DNA from: Tropicimonas sediminicola
Lineage (GTDB): Bacteria > Pseudomonadota > Alphaproteobacteria > Rhodobacterales > Rhodobacteraceae
Direction of reading: 5' to 3'
DNA length: 64,000 nucleotides
NCBI RefSeq assembly: GCF_900188335.1
Contig: NZ_FZOY01000001.1
Span: 682,001 to 746,000, forward strand
The position numbers and the translations under genes were made by a program. The stretch's first letter is position 1, and each line of letters begins with the position of its first letter. Shown piece after piece: positions 46,949-55,437 of this stretch. The notes beneath the pieces were generated by a model, which worked only from the letters and a program-made list of their open reading frames with translations, was not told the origin of the DNA and searched no databases.

Positions 46949-47507
46949 CGCAGCACGTGTGACCGCCGTGGCGTCCGGCGCGCCCGCAGCACAGGTAGAT
47001 TGTTTGCCGATCCAGGGCATGATCACGCTGCGCGGTCAGCCCACCGAGGTAGCGGAGGCGATCCGGGCCGCCACCGGCTGCGGACTGCCCGAGCAACGCG
47101 GGATCGTCTTCGAAGGAGAACGCGGGGTGGCGTGGATGTCGCCGGACGAGTGGCTCCTTCTGATGCCGCAGGAAATGGTTTCGGAATGCCTCGCCACTCT
47201 GGCGGGGGAGCTGTCCAGCAGCCATCATCTGGCCGTCGAGGTCTCGGATGCTCGCGCGATGTTTCGCATCTCCGGAACAGGCGCGCGCGAGGCGCTGGCC
47301 CGGGTTTGCCCGGTGGACCTGTCTCCCGCGACCTTCGCCGCCGGAGAAATCCGCCGGACCCGGCTGGCCCAGGTGCCGGCGGCCTTCTGGATCGGTGCAG
47401 ACGGCGCGTTCCGGCTGGTCTGCTTCCGATCGGTCGCGCGCTACGCTCAGGACGTCCTGGAAAACGCCGCGAGTGGTGCGCCTGTCGGGTTCTTCCCCGA
47501 GGGCTGA
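46941..47507 (+). CDS. soxG: Sarcosine oxidase gamma subunit, canonical copy
   Basis: 188 aa. SoxG-like GcvT fold with WMSPDEWLLLMP (about 65-76) and DARAMFRISG. ATG 46941 lies within the soxA2 end behind GGGGAG. Last gene of the operon; unlike the first oxidase operon it is not followed by folD or purU, so those at 20.6-22.5 kb may serve both. Confidence 0.9.
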   Translation: MSDAARVTAVASGAPAAQVDCLPIQGMITLRGQPTEVAEAIRAATGCGLPEQRGIVFEGERGVAWMSPDEWLLLMPQEMVSECLATLAGELSSSHHLAVEVSDARAMFRISGTGAREALARVCPVDLSPATFAAGEIRRTRLAQVPAAFWIGADGAFRLVCFRSVARYAQDVLENAASGAPVGFFPEG

Positions 47508-47665
47508 ACGCACCGCGTCGCGGCTCCGCGAGATGTGAGGCGACCGGCCAGCCGGTTTCCGTCACTATGGGGACGATACGTCCTCTCTCCCCGCATTGGC
47601 CATTAAATTAACGCAATTCGGGGCATATTCAGGGTGAAACTCCTCCCGAACCCGAGGAATCGCGG

Positions 47666-48787
47666 ATGCTGGACATGACGGACGATGAGCAAATGGCTGG
47701 GCAACAGGGGCAGGGCACCTGCCTGTTCGAGGCTGCGGGGTTGCGGCTTCTGCACCGGCCGGCGCCGTCGGACCATGCCCTGGTGCTCTTCGAGGACGCG
47801 CCCGAGGCCGGGCGACTGCGCCCCGGCTGGCTGACCGGCCCGGGGGGCGAGGCGGTGGATCTCTACCGCGTCGTGCCGCAGCGGGCGGGGCTTTTCCCGG
47901 CCGACGAGATGCAGGCCCTCTGCGGAGTGCTTGCCGGCACCAACGCGCGCCCGGCAATTGCCATCGGCGCTGGCCTTGGTGGTCAGGCTGCCCTGCGCCA
48001 CGGGCAGGCGGCAGGCTGTGCCATCGCGCTGGCCTTTTCGCCGATGGGCGTCGCGCCCGCCGGCCATCCGACTGTGGCTGACATTCCGGAGCAGGATATC
48101 GCGCCGCTGGCGATGGTCGCCTTCGATCCCAAGCGCCGGCCGGACGCGCTGCAGGCCGAGGCGCTGCGCCTGCTGGACGGCGTACATGTGCTGCCGCTGC
48201 CGCATATGGGCCATCGCACCGAGCGCACCCTGATCGGTGACCATGTCGCCCGAGAGGTATTTGCCGCCGCCCTGCGGGGCGATGCCGGCGAGGTTGCGCG
48301 CCTTCTGCGCCACAACCGCTCCCATGACGACGGGTTCCTGTCGAGTCTGTCGCTGGCCTGTTCGGAGCGCGGGCATTACCGCTGGGCCGCCGACATCGCG
48401 GAACAGGGCGACCCCGCCCGCCGGCACATGCCGGACCTCGCGATGGCGCGGGCTGAGGCGCAGGCCGGGCTCGGACGGCCGCTGGAGGCTGTCGAGACCC
48501 TCGAGGGGCTGGTCGTCTCCGCCCCGAGGAGTCCGCGCTACTGGGGCCTTCTGATCGACCGCTACGAGGCGATGGGCCAGGACGTGGCGGTTGCAGAACT
48601 GCTTGAACTTGCGCTCGCCTACACCGAGAATTTCAACTTCTGCGCGCGGCTGATCCGCAAGCTCTCCGGCATGAACGGTCCGGCCCGCGCGCAGGCCAGT
48701 GCGCTGGCCGACATGGCGCGGCAGCACTGGCCTGACCGTGGCGGGCAGATCGACCGTCTTGCCAAGGGGCTGGCGGGCATCGCCTGA
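47666..48787 (+). CDS. Unassigned protein: degenerate alpha/beta-hydrolase-like domain plus helical repeats
   Basis: 373 aa, no signal peptide. Residues about 35-205 look like an alpha/beta-hydrolase core. The nucleophile elbow reads GAGLGG (101-106), with Gly103 where the catalytic Ser of GHSLGG would be, so it is probably not an active esterase. Residues about 210-373 are helical with TPR-like spacing (AQAGLGRPLEAVETLEGLV, YEAMGQ). It precedes a GSCFA-family gene on the same strand by 144 bp. GAGGA precedes ATG 47666. I do not recognise a named family. A scaffold or substrate-recognition role is a guess. Confidence 0.7.
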   Translation: MLDMTDDEQMAGQQGQGTCLFEAAGLRLLHRPAPSDHALVLFEDAPEAGRLRPGWLTGPGGEAVDLYRVVPQRAGLFPADEMQALCGVLAGTNARPAIAIGAGLGGQAALRHGQAAGCAIALAFSPMGVAPAGHPTVADIPEQDIAPLAMVAFDPKRRPDALQAEALRLLDGVHVLPLPHMGHRTERTLIGDHVAREVFAAALRGDAGEVARLLRHNRSHDDGFLSSLSLACSERGHYRWAADIAEQGDPARRHMPDLAMARAEAQAGLGRPLEAVETLEGLVVSAPRSPRYWGLLIDRYEAMGQDVAVAELLELALAYTENFNFCARLIRKLSGMNGPARAQASALADMARQHWPDRGGQIDRLAKGLAGIA

Positions 48788-48931
48788 CACGGCTCTCCCG
48801 GCCTTCTGCAGGTGCCGGGCGGGGTGCTCCCGGCGCCAACGGGGCCGGCGCGAGGGAGCCACTTACGAGATACCACCGGCCCCGGTAACGAGTAGCGGCA
48901 TGGCACGCGCCGCGCGGAAAGGCAGACAGAG

Positions 48932-50293
48932 ATGTCGGACAAGTCACTCGAGCGGCGTTCCGCGATGGACGCCTACAAGCTGGCTTCGCAGAACCCCTTG
49001 CGCCGCTATCCCTCGCCCGAGAAGGACGGGGACAGGCTCTATCCGCTCGCGACGCCGGTCCTGACGCCGTCCTTCACGATGAGCCGCGAGGATACCGTTT
49101 TCACCATCGGCTCCTGTTTCGCGCGCAATGTCGAGGCGGCGCTGATCAATGCCGGCATCAACGTCACCAGCCGCGATTTCGACCTTGGCCCTATTGGCGA
49201 GAGCCTCGGTTTCGCGGGCAACTTCTTCAACAAGTACTCGATCCACTCCGTCATCAACGAACTCCGCTGGGCGATGGACCGCGAGAGCTTCCCCGGGGAG
49301 GAGATCCTCTATCCGTTGGGGAAAGGCGAGGAGAAGTTCTGCGACCTGCAGCTCGGTGCCGCCAAGCTGGAATTCCCCGTCGACGAGATCCTCGAATTCC
49401 GCCACCGATTTCTCGACGTGATGGCCCGCGCGGCGGAAGCCGACGTGGTGATCGTCACTCTGGGCTATGTCGAGGTATGGTACGACACCAAGCTCGGCAT
49501 CTACCTGAACGTCGCCCCGCCGGCGCAGCTCGCCCGCAGGGACCCCGACAGGTTCGAGTTCCGGGTGCTCAGCTACGAGGAGGTGCTGGAGGGGCTGCGG
49601 GAGCTCTACCGGATCCTGAACCGCTACCGCACCAAGCCGCTGCGCATGCTGCTGACGGTCTCGCCGGTGCCGATGCTCTCCACCTTCCGCGACATGGATG
49701 TGCTGGTGGCCAACACCTATTCCAAGTCCGTCCAACGGGCCGCCATCGACGTGTTCATCGCCGAGACGGAGGGGGTGGACTACTTCCCGTCCTACGAGTT
49801 CGTGGTGCTGAGCGACCCTCGCGTCGCCTGGTCGCGCGGGGATTATCGCCATGTCTCCGCCGATCTCGTGGCGCGGATCATGCAGTCGGTCCTTGCCCGC
49901 TACGTTCCGGGCTCGGGGGAAGAGGCGCCGGAGGCGGGTGGCGGGATGACCGCCGAGGCGCTGGAGGCCTCGGTCCGCATGACCATGAAGCTCAAGGAAT
50001 ACGAGAGCGCCCTGGCGATGATGGCCCAGAACGAGGAGATCGTGGCATCAAGCGCCGTGCTTCAGCAATTGCGGGGCGTGGCGCTGAGTTCGCTGGACCG
50101 CTTCGAGGAGGCGTTCGACGCCATGGCGGCCTCGCATGCGCTGGCCCCCGGCAATGCCGCGCCGCTCGAGCGCCAGATCGCGTGGTGCCGCAAGCTCGAC
50201 CGCAAGGAGGTCGCGCGCGAGTTGCTCAAGACCCATGTCGCGGCCTTCCCGGACCGGGCCGATTTCCGCGCGGGCCTGACCTGGCTCGACTGA
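48932..50293 (+). CDS. GSCFA-domain protein (SGNH/GDSL-like) with C-terminal repeats
   Basis: 453 aa. The family signature GSCFA stands at 60-64, followed by the NFFNKYS and TLGYVEVWYD blocks, LTVSPVP and a terminal HVSADLV block, matching the SGNH-type fold (Ser61 would be the nucleophile). From about 345 the helices look TPR-like. GSCFA proteins are mostly uncharacterised and often near polysaccharide genes. There is no signal peptide, so it is cytoplasmic. It sits 19 bp before an FkbH-like gene, and both carry SGNH-type regions, suggesting work on a common acylated or glycosylated substrate. That is inference. Confidence 0.82.
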   Translation: MSDKSLERRSAMDAYKLASQNPLRRYPSPEKDGDRLYPLATPVLTPSFTMSREDTVFTIGSCFARNVEAALINAGINVTSRDFDLGPIGESLGFAGNFFNKYSIHSVINELRWAMDRESFPGEEILYPLGKGEEKFCDLQLGAAKLEFPVDEILEFRHRFLDVMARAAEADVVIVTLGYVEVWYDTKLGIYLNVAPPAQLARRDPDRFEFRVLSYEEVLEGLRELYRILNRYRTKPLRMLLTVSPVPMLSTFRDMDVLVANTYSKSVQRAAIDVFIAETEGVDYFPSYEFVVLSDPRVAWSRGDYRHVSADLVARIMQSVLARYVPGSGEEAPEAGGGMTAEALEASVRMTMKLKEYESALAMMAQNEEIVASSAVLQQLRGVALSSLDRFEEAFDAMAASHALAPGNAAPLERQIAWCRKLDRKEVARELLKTHVAAFPDRADFRAGLTWLD

Positions 50294-50312
50294 GCGGGGG
50301 CGACATGACAGG

Positions 50313-52067
50313 ATGGACGCCATGACCGCCTACGACCTGAGCACAATCGGCAAGACCGTCAAGCTGGTGGTCTGGGATCTCGACGAGACCTTCTGGTCCG
50401 GTACGCTCTCGGAAGGCGGGATCACGCCGCGGCCCGGAAACATCGCGCTGGTCCGGGAGCTGGCGGAGCGCGGCATCGTCTCCTCGATCTGCTCAAAGAA
50501 CGATTTCGCGCAGGCGAAGGCGCAGCTTGAAGCCCTTGGCGTTTGGGAATATTTCGTCTTTCCGCACATCGACTGGACGCCGAAGGGGCAGGCCATTGCG
50601 GGGATGATCGCGGACATGGGCCTGCGCGACGAGAACGTGCTGTTCCTCGACGACAATCCCATGAACCTCGAGGAAGCGAAGTTCTTCAACGAGCGGATCA
50701 TGTGCGTCGACGGCCGGCTCGATCTCGCGCCGCTGCGGGACCTGCCACAGCTTGCCGGCAAGGACGACCGCGGACTGAGCCGTCTGAAACAGTACAAGGT
50801 CGGCGAGGCCAAGCATCGCGAACGCACGCAGACCGCGCTGTCCAACGAGGATTTCCTGCGCCAATCCGATATACGGCTGCGCCATGTCTACGATATCGAG
50901 GCGCATTGGGAACGGGTGCTGGAACTGATCAACCGCACCAACCAGCTCAACTTCACCAAGAAGCGGGTCGAGACGCCGGAGGCGGAGGCCGAGCTGCGCG
51001 AGATGCTTCGGATGCCCGGCGCCCATGCCGCGCTGATCGAGGTCGCGGACCGGTTCGGCGATTACGGCATGGTGGGCTTCTACCTGATGGTCAAACGCTC
51101 TTCCGGCGCACGGCTCGAGCATTTCGCCTTTTCCTGCCGAACGCTCAACATGGGGATCGAGCAATATGTCTATGACCGGCTGGAGCGCCCGGCGCTGACG
51201 ATCGCCCAGCCCGTCGCCAACGGGCTCGACCGTTTCGAGGCCGTGGACTGGGTGCGCGAGGATGCCGGCGGCGCGGCGGGAGCGGAGGCGCCGGACCGGC
51301 GGCTTTGCCTCGTGGGCGGGTGCGACCTGCTGCAGATGTCGTTCTACTGCGGCTCGAACCGGGACGAATTCGTCAACACGGTGCGAAACGGGATGGTCGT
51401 GCGCTACGACGACGTGGGCTTCATCTTGAACGACCGCTCCGACCCTTCAATCGAGCGCTTCCGCAGCCGGCTGGAGATGTGGAGCCATGCCGAGATGCTG
51501 GCCTTCGACGGGGCCCTGGCGGAGGCCGACGTGGTGATCCTCTCGCTCTACCAATCGGCGGCGGGGCAGAATTTCTTCACCTTCGGCGGCACGGAATTCG
51601 GCGGGCGGCACCTTGTGCATGTCCCGGCGCAGGCGATGCGCACGGTGCTCGCCGGTCCCAACGCGGCCTGGTTCGCCAAGAATTTCTACTACCGGCGCTA
51701 CGGGCTGGAAGAGAAGCTGGCGCTGGTGCGGCAGGCCTGCGAGCGGGTGCTGTCGCAGGTGCGCCCCGGCACGCCCGTCGTGCTGATCGCGGCAAGCGAG
51801 GCGGGGGAGCGCTCCGAGCGCTCCCTTCCGGTCCGGCAGGCGTTCAATGCCCTTTGCCGGGAGGTGGCGACGTCGTGGGAGAGCGCGGTGCTCGCCGACC
51901 CGGCGGAGATCATGGCGCCCGAGGACGTGGTCGATGCCGACCATTTCACGCGGATCGGCTATTTCAAGCTCGCGCAGTTCATCAACGAGACCGCGGCGGC
52001 GTTCTCTGGTTCGGATCAAACGGTAAAGGACGTTCGGGATGCGCAGGATCTTCAACAGGCTGTATGA
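50313..52067 (+). CDS. FkbH-like protein: HAD-IIIC phosphatase, GNAT-like and SGNH-like domains
   Basis: 584 aa. N-terminal HAD-IIIC domain with Asp22-x-Asp24 (VWDLDETFWSG) and LFLDDNPMNLEEA. A middle GNAT-like part follows (about 190-290; LNFTKKR, FGDYGMVGFYL, FSCRTLNMGIEQYV). The C-terminal SGNH-like part begins with LVGGCDLLQM and ends with DADHFTRIGYFKLA, the Asp-x-x-His block. FkbH proteins load a glyceryl-type unit from 1,3-bisphosphoglycerate onto a carrier protein, but family members outside polyketide loci are little studied. The start might also be ATG 50322. It overlaps the next gene by 29 bp in another frame. Confidence 0.8.
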   Translation: MDAMTAYDLSTIGKTVKLVVWDLDETFWSGTLSEGGITPRPGNIALVRELAERGIVSSICSKNDFAQAKAQLEALGVWEYFVFPHIDWTPKGQAIAGMIADMGLRDENVLFLDDNPMNLEEAKFFNERIMCVDGRLDLAPLRDLPQLAGKDDRGLSRLKQYKVGEAKHRERTQTALSNEDFLRQSDIRLRHVYDIEAHWERVLELINRTNQLNFTKKRVETPEAEAELREMLRMPGAHAALIEVADRFGDYGMVGFYLMVKRSSGARLEHFAFSCRTLNMGIEQYVYDRLERPALTIAQPVANGLDRFEAVDWVREDAGGAAGAEAPDRRLCLVGGCDLLQMSFYCGSNRDEFVNTVRNGMVVRYDDVGFILNDRSDPSIERFRSRLEMWSHAEMLAFDGALAEADVVILSLYQSAAGQNFFTFGGTEFGGRHLVHVPAQAMRTVLAGPNAAWFAKNFYYRRYGLEEKLALVRQACERVLSQVRPGTPVVLIAASEAGERSERSLPVRQAFNALCREVATSWESAVLADPAEIMAPEDVVDADHFTRIGYFKLAQFINETAAAFSGSDQTVKDVRDAQDLQQAV

Positions 52068-52812
52068 CGAAGACCCCTATCTCGACGCCCCGCTGGCGGA
52101 TGTCGAGGTCGACATGCAGGGGTGGGGATCCACCCATTTCTTCTTTCGCGGCATCATCGAACACCTAAAACCTTCGCTGATTGTCGAGGTCGGCAGCTGG
52201 AAAGGGCGCTCGGCGCTGCACATGGCCGACCTCTGCAAGGCCGCGGGCATCAAGAATCTCGAGATCTGCTGTGTCGACACCTGGCTCGGCACTTCGGGTA
52301 TCTGGGCGCGCAAGGGGCAGGTGGAGGAAGAGCTCAAGCTGAAGAACGGCTGGCCGATGCTCTACTTCACCTTCATGAAGAACGTGGTCGAGGCCGGCCA
52401 TCAGGACGTGATAACGCCGCTGCCCTTGCCCTCGGACATGGGCGCGCAGGTGCTGAAGCGTATCCGCGCACGCCCGGACCTGATCTACATCGACGCCGCG
52501 CACGATTATGACAACTGCCTGCGGGACCTGCGGAACTATTTCGAGCTGCTGGACGACAACGGCATCCTGCTCGGCGACGATTACGAGACCATCGACGGCG
52601 TGACCGAGGCCGCGCAGGAATTTGCCCGCGAGAAGGAACTGATCCTGGTGGGCACGCGCAGCAAGTTCGTGCTGTCGAAGAACGTCGAGCACGTGCATGC
52701 CATGCAAGCGCTGCTGGCCGAGATCGATGCGCGCCGCGCGCGGGTGGCCGAGGCCAAGGCGCGTGCCGCAGAGGAAGCATCTGCGGGCGAGGCGGACGGC
52801 GAAGAGGCCTGA
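52039..52812 (+). CDS. Class I SAM-dependent methyltransferase (Methyltransf_24/CmcI-like)
   Basis: 257 aa. SAM motif I is IVEVGSWKGRSAL (about 50-62), then CVDTWLG, the acidic DLIYIDAAHDYDN and LLGDDYETIDGV. The tail after 225 is a charged Ala/Arg/Glu helix. CmcI-type enzymes methylate hydroxyl groups of sugars or antibiotic precursors. AAGGA precedes ATG 52039, 29 bp inside the FkbH-like gene, so the last three genes are translationally linked. Target unknown; a glycan or carrier-bound substrate would fit the neighbours. Confidence 0.82.
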   Translation: MRRIFNRLYDEDPYLDAPLADVEVDMQGWGSTHFFFRGIIEHLKPSLIVEVGSWKGRSALHMADLCKAAGIKNLEICCVDTWLGTSGIWARKGQVEEELKLKNGWPMLYFTFMKNVVEAGHQDVITPLPLPSDMGAQVLKRIRARPDLIYIDAAHDYDNCLRDLRNYFELLDDNGILLGDDYETIDGVTEAAQEFAREKELILVGTRSKFVLSKNVEHVHAMQALLAEIDARRARVAEAKARAAEEASAGEADGEEA

Positions 52813-52899
52813 CACCCGCAGGACGCGCCGCACCGGTCCCGGCCGTGCCCGTCGCACTGGCCGAAGCTCGATCCGTTGCCCCATTTCCCGGCAGACGCC

Positions 52900-52930
52900 T
52901 TGACGCGACGCCGGAGGCTGGTCACATACA
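52900..52930 (+). promoter_or_regulatory. Possible sigma-70-type promoter of sodB
   Basis: TTGACG at 52900-52905 and CATACA at 52925-52930, 35 bp before the sodB start. The 19-bp spacer is long and the -10 is weak, so this is only a candidate. Confidence 0.3.
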
Positions 52931-52965
52931 CCGCATAGGAAACGCTGCTAGCGAAGGATAATTCC

Positions 52966-53565
52966 ATGGCTTTCGAACTCCCCGATCTTCCCTACGCCCA
53001 CGATGCACTCGCCGCGAAGGGCATGAGCCAGGAGACCCTCGAGTATCACCACGACCTGCACCACAAGGCCTATGTCGACAACGGCAACAAGCTGATCGCC
53101 GGCACCGAGTGGGAGGGCAAGACCCTCGAAGAGATCATCGTCGGCACCTACGACAAGGGCGCCGTCGCGCAGAACGGAATCTTCAACAACATCTCGCAGC
53201 TCTGGAACCACAACCAGTTCTGGGAAATGATGGGCCCCGGCGATACCGGCATGCCCGGTGAGCTGGAAAAGGCCCTCGTCGAGAGCTTCGGCTCGGTCGA
53301 CGAGTTCAAGTCCCAGTTCTCCGCCGCCGGCGCCGGCCAGTTCGGCTCGGGCTGGGCCTGGCTGGTCAAGGACACCGACGGCTCGCTGAAGGTCACCAAG
53401 ACCGAGAACGGCGTGAACCCGCTCTGCTTCGGCCAGACCGCGCTGCTGGGCTGCGACGTGTGGGAGCATTCCTACTACATTGACTTCCGCAACAAGCGCC
53501 CGGCCTACCTGACCAACTTCCTCGACAACCTGGTCAACTGGGAGAACGTCGCCAGCCGTATGTAA
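52966..53565 (+). CDS. sodB: Superoxide dismutase, Fe/Mn family
   Basis: 199 aa. Metal ligands lie in LEYHHDLHHKAYV, ISQLWNHNQFW and the terminal GCDVWEHSYYIDFRNKR (Asp and His). Gly/Ala patterns and the Gln-lacking GAGQFGSGW fit the iron or cambialistic bacterial type. It dismutates superoxide in the cytoplasm. It has its own terminator and is a monocistronic unit. Confidence 0.93.
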   Translation: MAFELPDLPYAHDALAAKGMSQETLEYHHDLHHKAYVDNGNKLIAGTEWEGKTLEEIIVGTYDKGAVAQNGIFNNISQLWNHNQFWEMMGPGDTGMPGELEKALVESFGSVDEFKSQFSAAGAGQFGSGWAWLVKDTDGSLKVTKTENGVNPLCFGQTALLGCDVWEHSYYIDFRNKRPAYLTNFLDNLVNWENVASRM

Positions 53566-53593
53566 TCGGTCGACGCGACGCGGATTTCCGCTG

Positions 53594-53631
53594 GGCCTGC
53601 CGGGAGAGATCCCGGCGGGCCTTTTCTTTTT
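53594..53631 (+). terminator. Strong intrinsic terminator after sodB
   Basis: GGCCTGCCGGGA / TCCCGGCGGGCC forms a 12-bp stem (one G-T pair) with a GAGA tetraloop (53594-53621), then TTTTCTTTTT. It lies 28 bp after the sodB stop. Confidence 0.85.
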
Positions 53632-53748
53632 GAACCGTGCCGTTTCGGTCGCGCCAGCACGTGGCACCCGGCGCGACGCCCCTCCAGAAAGCCCTGCCGC
53701 ACGGCTGTCGAGGGTGGTATAATCGTTGTGCGGGTGCCTTCGGAGAGG

Positions 53749-53773
53749 GGAACCTTGCAAGGCACTGTGCGTT
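53749..53773 (+). promoter_or_regulatory. EcfG-type general stress promoter
   Basis: GGAAC (53749-53753), a 16-bp spacer and CGTT (53770-53773) match the alphaproteobacterial sigma-EcfG consensus GGAAC-N16/17-CGTT exactly, 30 bp before the ATG of the small gene at 53803. A TATAAT-like hexamer at 53718-53723 lacks a good -35 and is probably unrelated. Confidence 0.6.
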
Positions 53774-53802
53774 CTTTCTTCAAGGAGAAGAAGGAGACCA
53801 AC

Positions 53803-54000
53803 ATGCCTGAACGCGTCAGATCCAGCGACGGAACCCGGGAAACCGACCAGGTCCTTGGCGACAAGAGCCAGGTCGCCCAGCAGGGGCGCGCCGGTGGCAA
53901 CCTGCAGCGCAAGATCGGCACCCGTGACGAGCTGAAACGCAGCGAGGAGCGCCCTGGCGGCGCGACCCGCGTCACCAAGGCAGACGAGGAGGAAAGCTGA
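53803..54000 (+). CDS. Small hydrophilic protein of unknown function
   Basis: 65 aa, rich in Arg, Glu, Asp, Gly and Gln (MPERVRSSDGTRETDQVL...), probably disordered. ATG 53803 has a strong AAGGAG; the frame extends upstream to 53728, but that would start before the EcfG-like promoter. Its TGA overlaps the next ATG (TGATG), so both genes are expressed together, likely under general stress. No family recognised. Confidence 0.7.
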   Translation: MPERVRSSDGTRETDQVLGDKSQVAQQGRAGGNLQRKIGTRDELKRSEERPGGATRVTKADEEES

Positions 54001-54455
54001 TGAAACGTTTGACAGCAGGGACCTGGGTGCTGGTGGCCGATGGCGAAAAGGCGCTGTTTCTGCGCAATGACCTCGATGCCATCAACCCCGATCTGAATGT
54101 CCACCAGGAACGCAAGCAGGAGAACCCATCGGACCGCGAGCAATCGGCCAACCGTCCCGGACGCAAGGCCGACACCGGCCCGGGGCAGCGCTCCGCGATG
54201 GACGACACCGACTGGCACGAACTGGCCAAGGAGCGTTTTGCCGATGAACTGGCCGAAATGCTCTACAAGCGCGTCCATGCCGGGGAGATCGAGCGTGTCG
54301 TGATCGTCGCGCCGCCCAAGGTGCTCGGCGAGATGCGGCAGAAGATGCATTCGGAGGTGGCAAAGGCGGTGGTCGCGGAGATCCCGAAGACCTTGACCAA
54401 CCACCCGATCGACCGCATCGAGAGCCTCGTGAAGGCGGAACTGGAAGAGGCGTGA
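54000..54455 (+). CDS. Host attachment protein family (baeRF/eRF1-like)
   Basis: 151 aa. The N-terminus TWVLVADGEKALFLRND and the C-terminal RVVIVAPPKVLGEMR are typical of the 'host attachment' family, which shares the eRF1 domain 2 fold. A charged linker (about 30-65) contains many Arg/Glu/Asn residues. The family name comes from Agrobacterium, but its biochemical role is unclear and ribosome- or stress-related roles have been proposed. It is translationally coupled to the small gene upstream. Confidence 0.82.
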   Translation: MKRLTAGTWVLVADGEKALFLRNDLDAINPDLNVHQERKQENPSDREQSANRPGRKADTGPGQRSAMDDTDWHELAKERFADELAEMLYKRVHAGEIERVVIVAPPKVLGEMRQKMHSEVAKAVVAEIPKTLTNHPIDRIESLVKAELEEA

Positions 54456-54528
54456 TACCGGCGTTTGGCGCTTGACCTTGAAGGCGCGGCGGCGTCAGGT
54501 CCCGGAGTATCAACCGAGGGCCTGACGC

Positions 54529-55437
54529 ATGACGGACGCGCACAACGGAATTCTGGCGATGATCGGCGCCTGCGTGATCTGGGGCCTCTCGCCGTTGCTG
54601 TTCAAGGCGCTCGGACATGTGGCACCGCTGGAAATCCTGGCGCACCGGACGATCTGGGCCTTCGTGTTTTTCTGTGCGGTTCTGGCGGTTCAAGGCCGGC
54701 TTCGGCTCATGCCGCAACTCATCGGGGGCGCGCCGGGCAGGGTCCTGTTTGCGGCGTTGATGATCTCGCTCAACTGGCTGGTCTATATCTGGGCGGTGCA
54801 GATCGGCCGGACCATGCAGGCGAGCCTCGGCTATTACATTTTCCCTCTCGTAACCGTCCTGCTCGGCGCCGTGGTGTTCGGCGAACGGCTGGGGCGGGTG
54901 CAGTGGCTGTCGGTTGGCCTCGCGGCGTCGGCCGTCTGTGTCCTGAGCTTCGGCTTCGGCGTGGTGCCGCTGGTCTCGCTGGTACTCGCCGTGACCTTCG
55001 GGCTCTACGGCACGCTGAAGAAGGGGCTGGACGCCGGCCCGGTCGTATCGGTCACCGCCGAGGTGGCGATGCTTCTGCCGCTTGCCCTGGGCTGGCTGGC
55101 CTGGCTCTACCGTGACGCCGGGGGCTTTCCGCATTCGTTGGGGACGGCCGGACTGTTCTTCCTGTCCGGCTCTCTCTTCACGGCGATTCCGCTGATGCTG
55201 TTCTCCTACGCCACGCGGCGGGTCCGCCTCGTCACGGTCGGGCTGGTGCAGTACCTCAACCCGACGCTGCAGTTCCTCTGCGCAACGCTGGTCTTCGCCG
55301 AGCCCTTCACGGGCTGGCACGCGGCGGCGTTCGGTCTGATCTGGATCGCGCTGGCGCTCTATTCCGGTCAGGCGGTGATGGAGGAGCGGGCGTCGCGCAG
55401 GCGTGCCATGAGCGTCGGCACGTCCGGAACCGTCTGA
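54529..55437 (+). CDS. rarD: EamA-family transporter RarD
   Basis: 302 aa, ten hydrophobic helices in two EamA halves. RarD features: GVIWGLSPLLFKAL at the start, HRTIWAFVF, NWLVYIWAVQIGRTMQASLGYYIFPLV and QYLNPTLQFL. Substrate is not established. Its 3' end overlaps the convergent LOG gene by 70 bp. Confidence 0.9.
   Translation: MTDAHNGILAMIGACVIWGLSPLLFKALGHVAPLEILAHRTIWAFVFFCAVLAVQGRLRLMPQLIGGAPGRVLFAALMISLNWLVYIWAVQIGRTMQASLGYYIFPLVTVLLGAVVFGERLGRVQWLSVGLAASAVCVLSFGFGVVPLVSLVLAVTFGLYGTLKKGLDAGPVVSVTAEVAMLLPLALGWLAWLYRDAGGFPHSLGTAGLFFLSGSLFTAIPLMLFSYATRRVRLVTVGLVQYLNPTLQFLCATLVFAEPFTGWHAAAFGLIWIALALYSGQAVMEERASRRRAMSVGTSGTV

Noticed and set aside
43871-47026. 1051-codon minus-strand open frame opposite soxA2
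   Set aside because: Same shadow effect; soxA2 on the plus strand is intact with operon overlaps at both ends.
53718-53723. TATAAT hexamer upstream of the small stress gene
   Set aside because: No acceptable -35 at 16-18 bp, and the EcfG-type promoter lies closer to the start codon.
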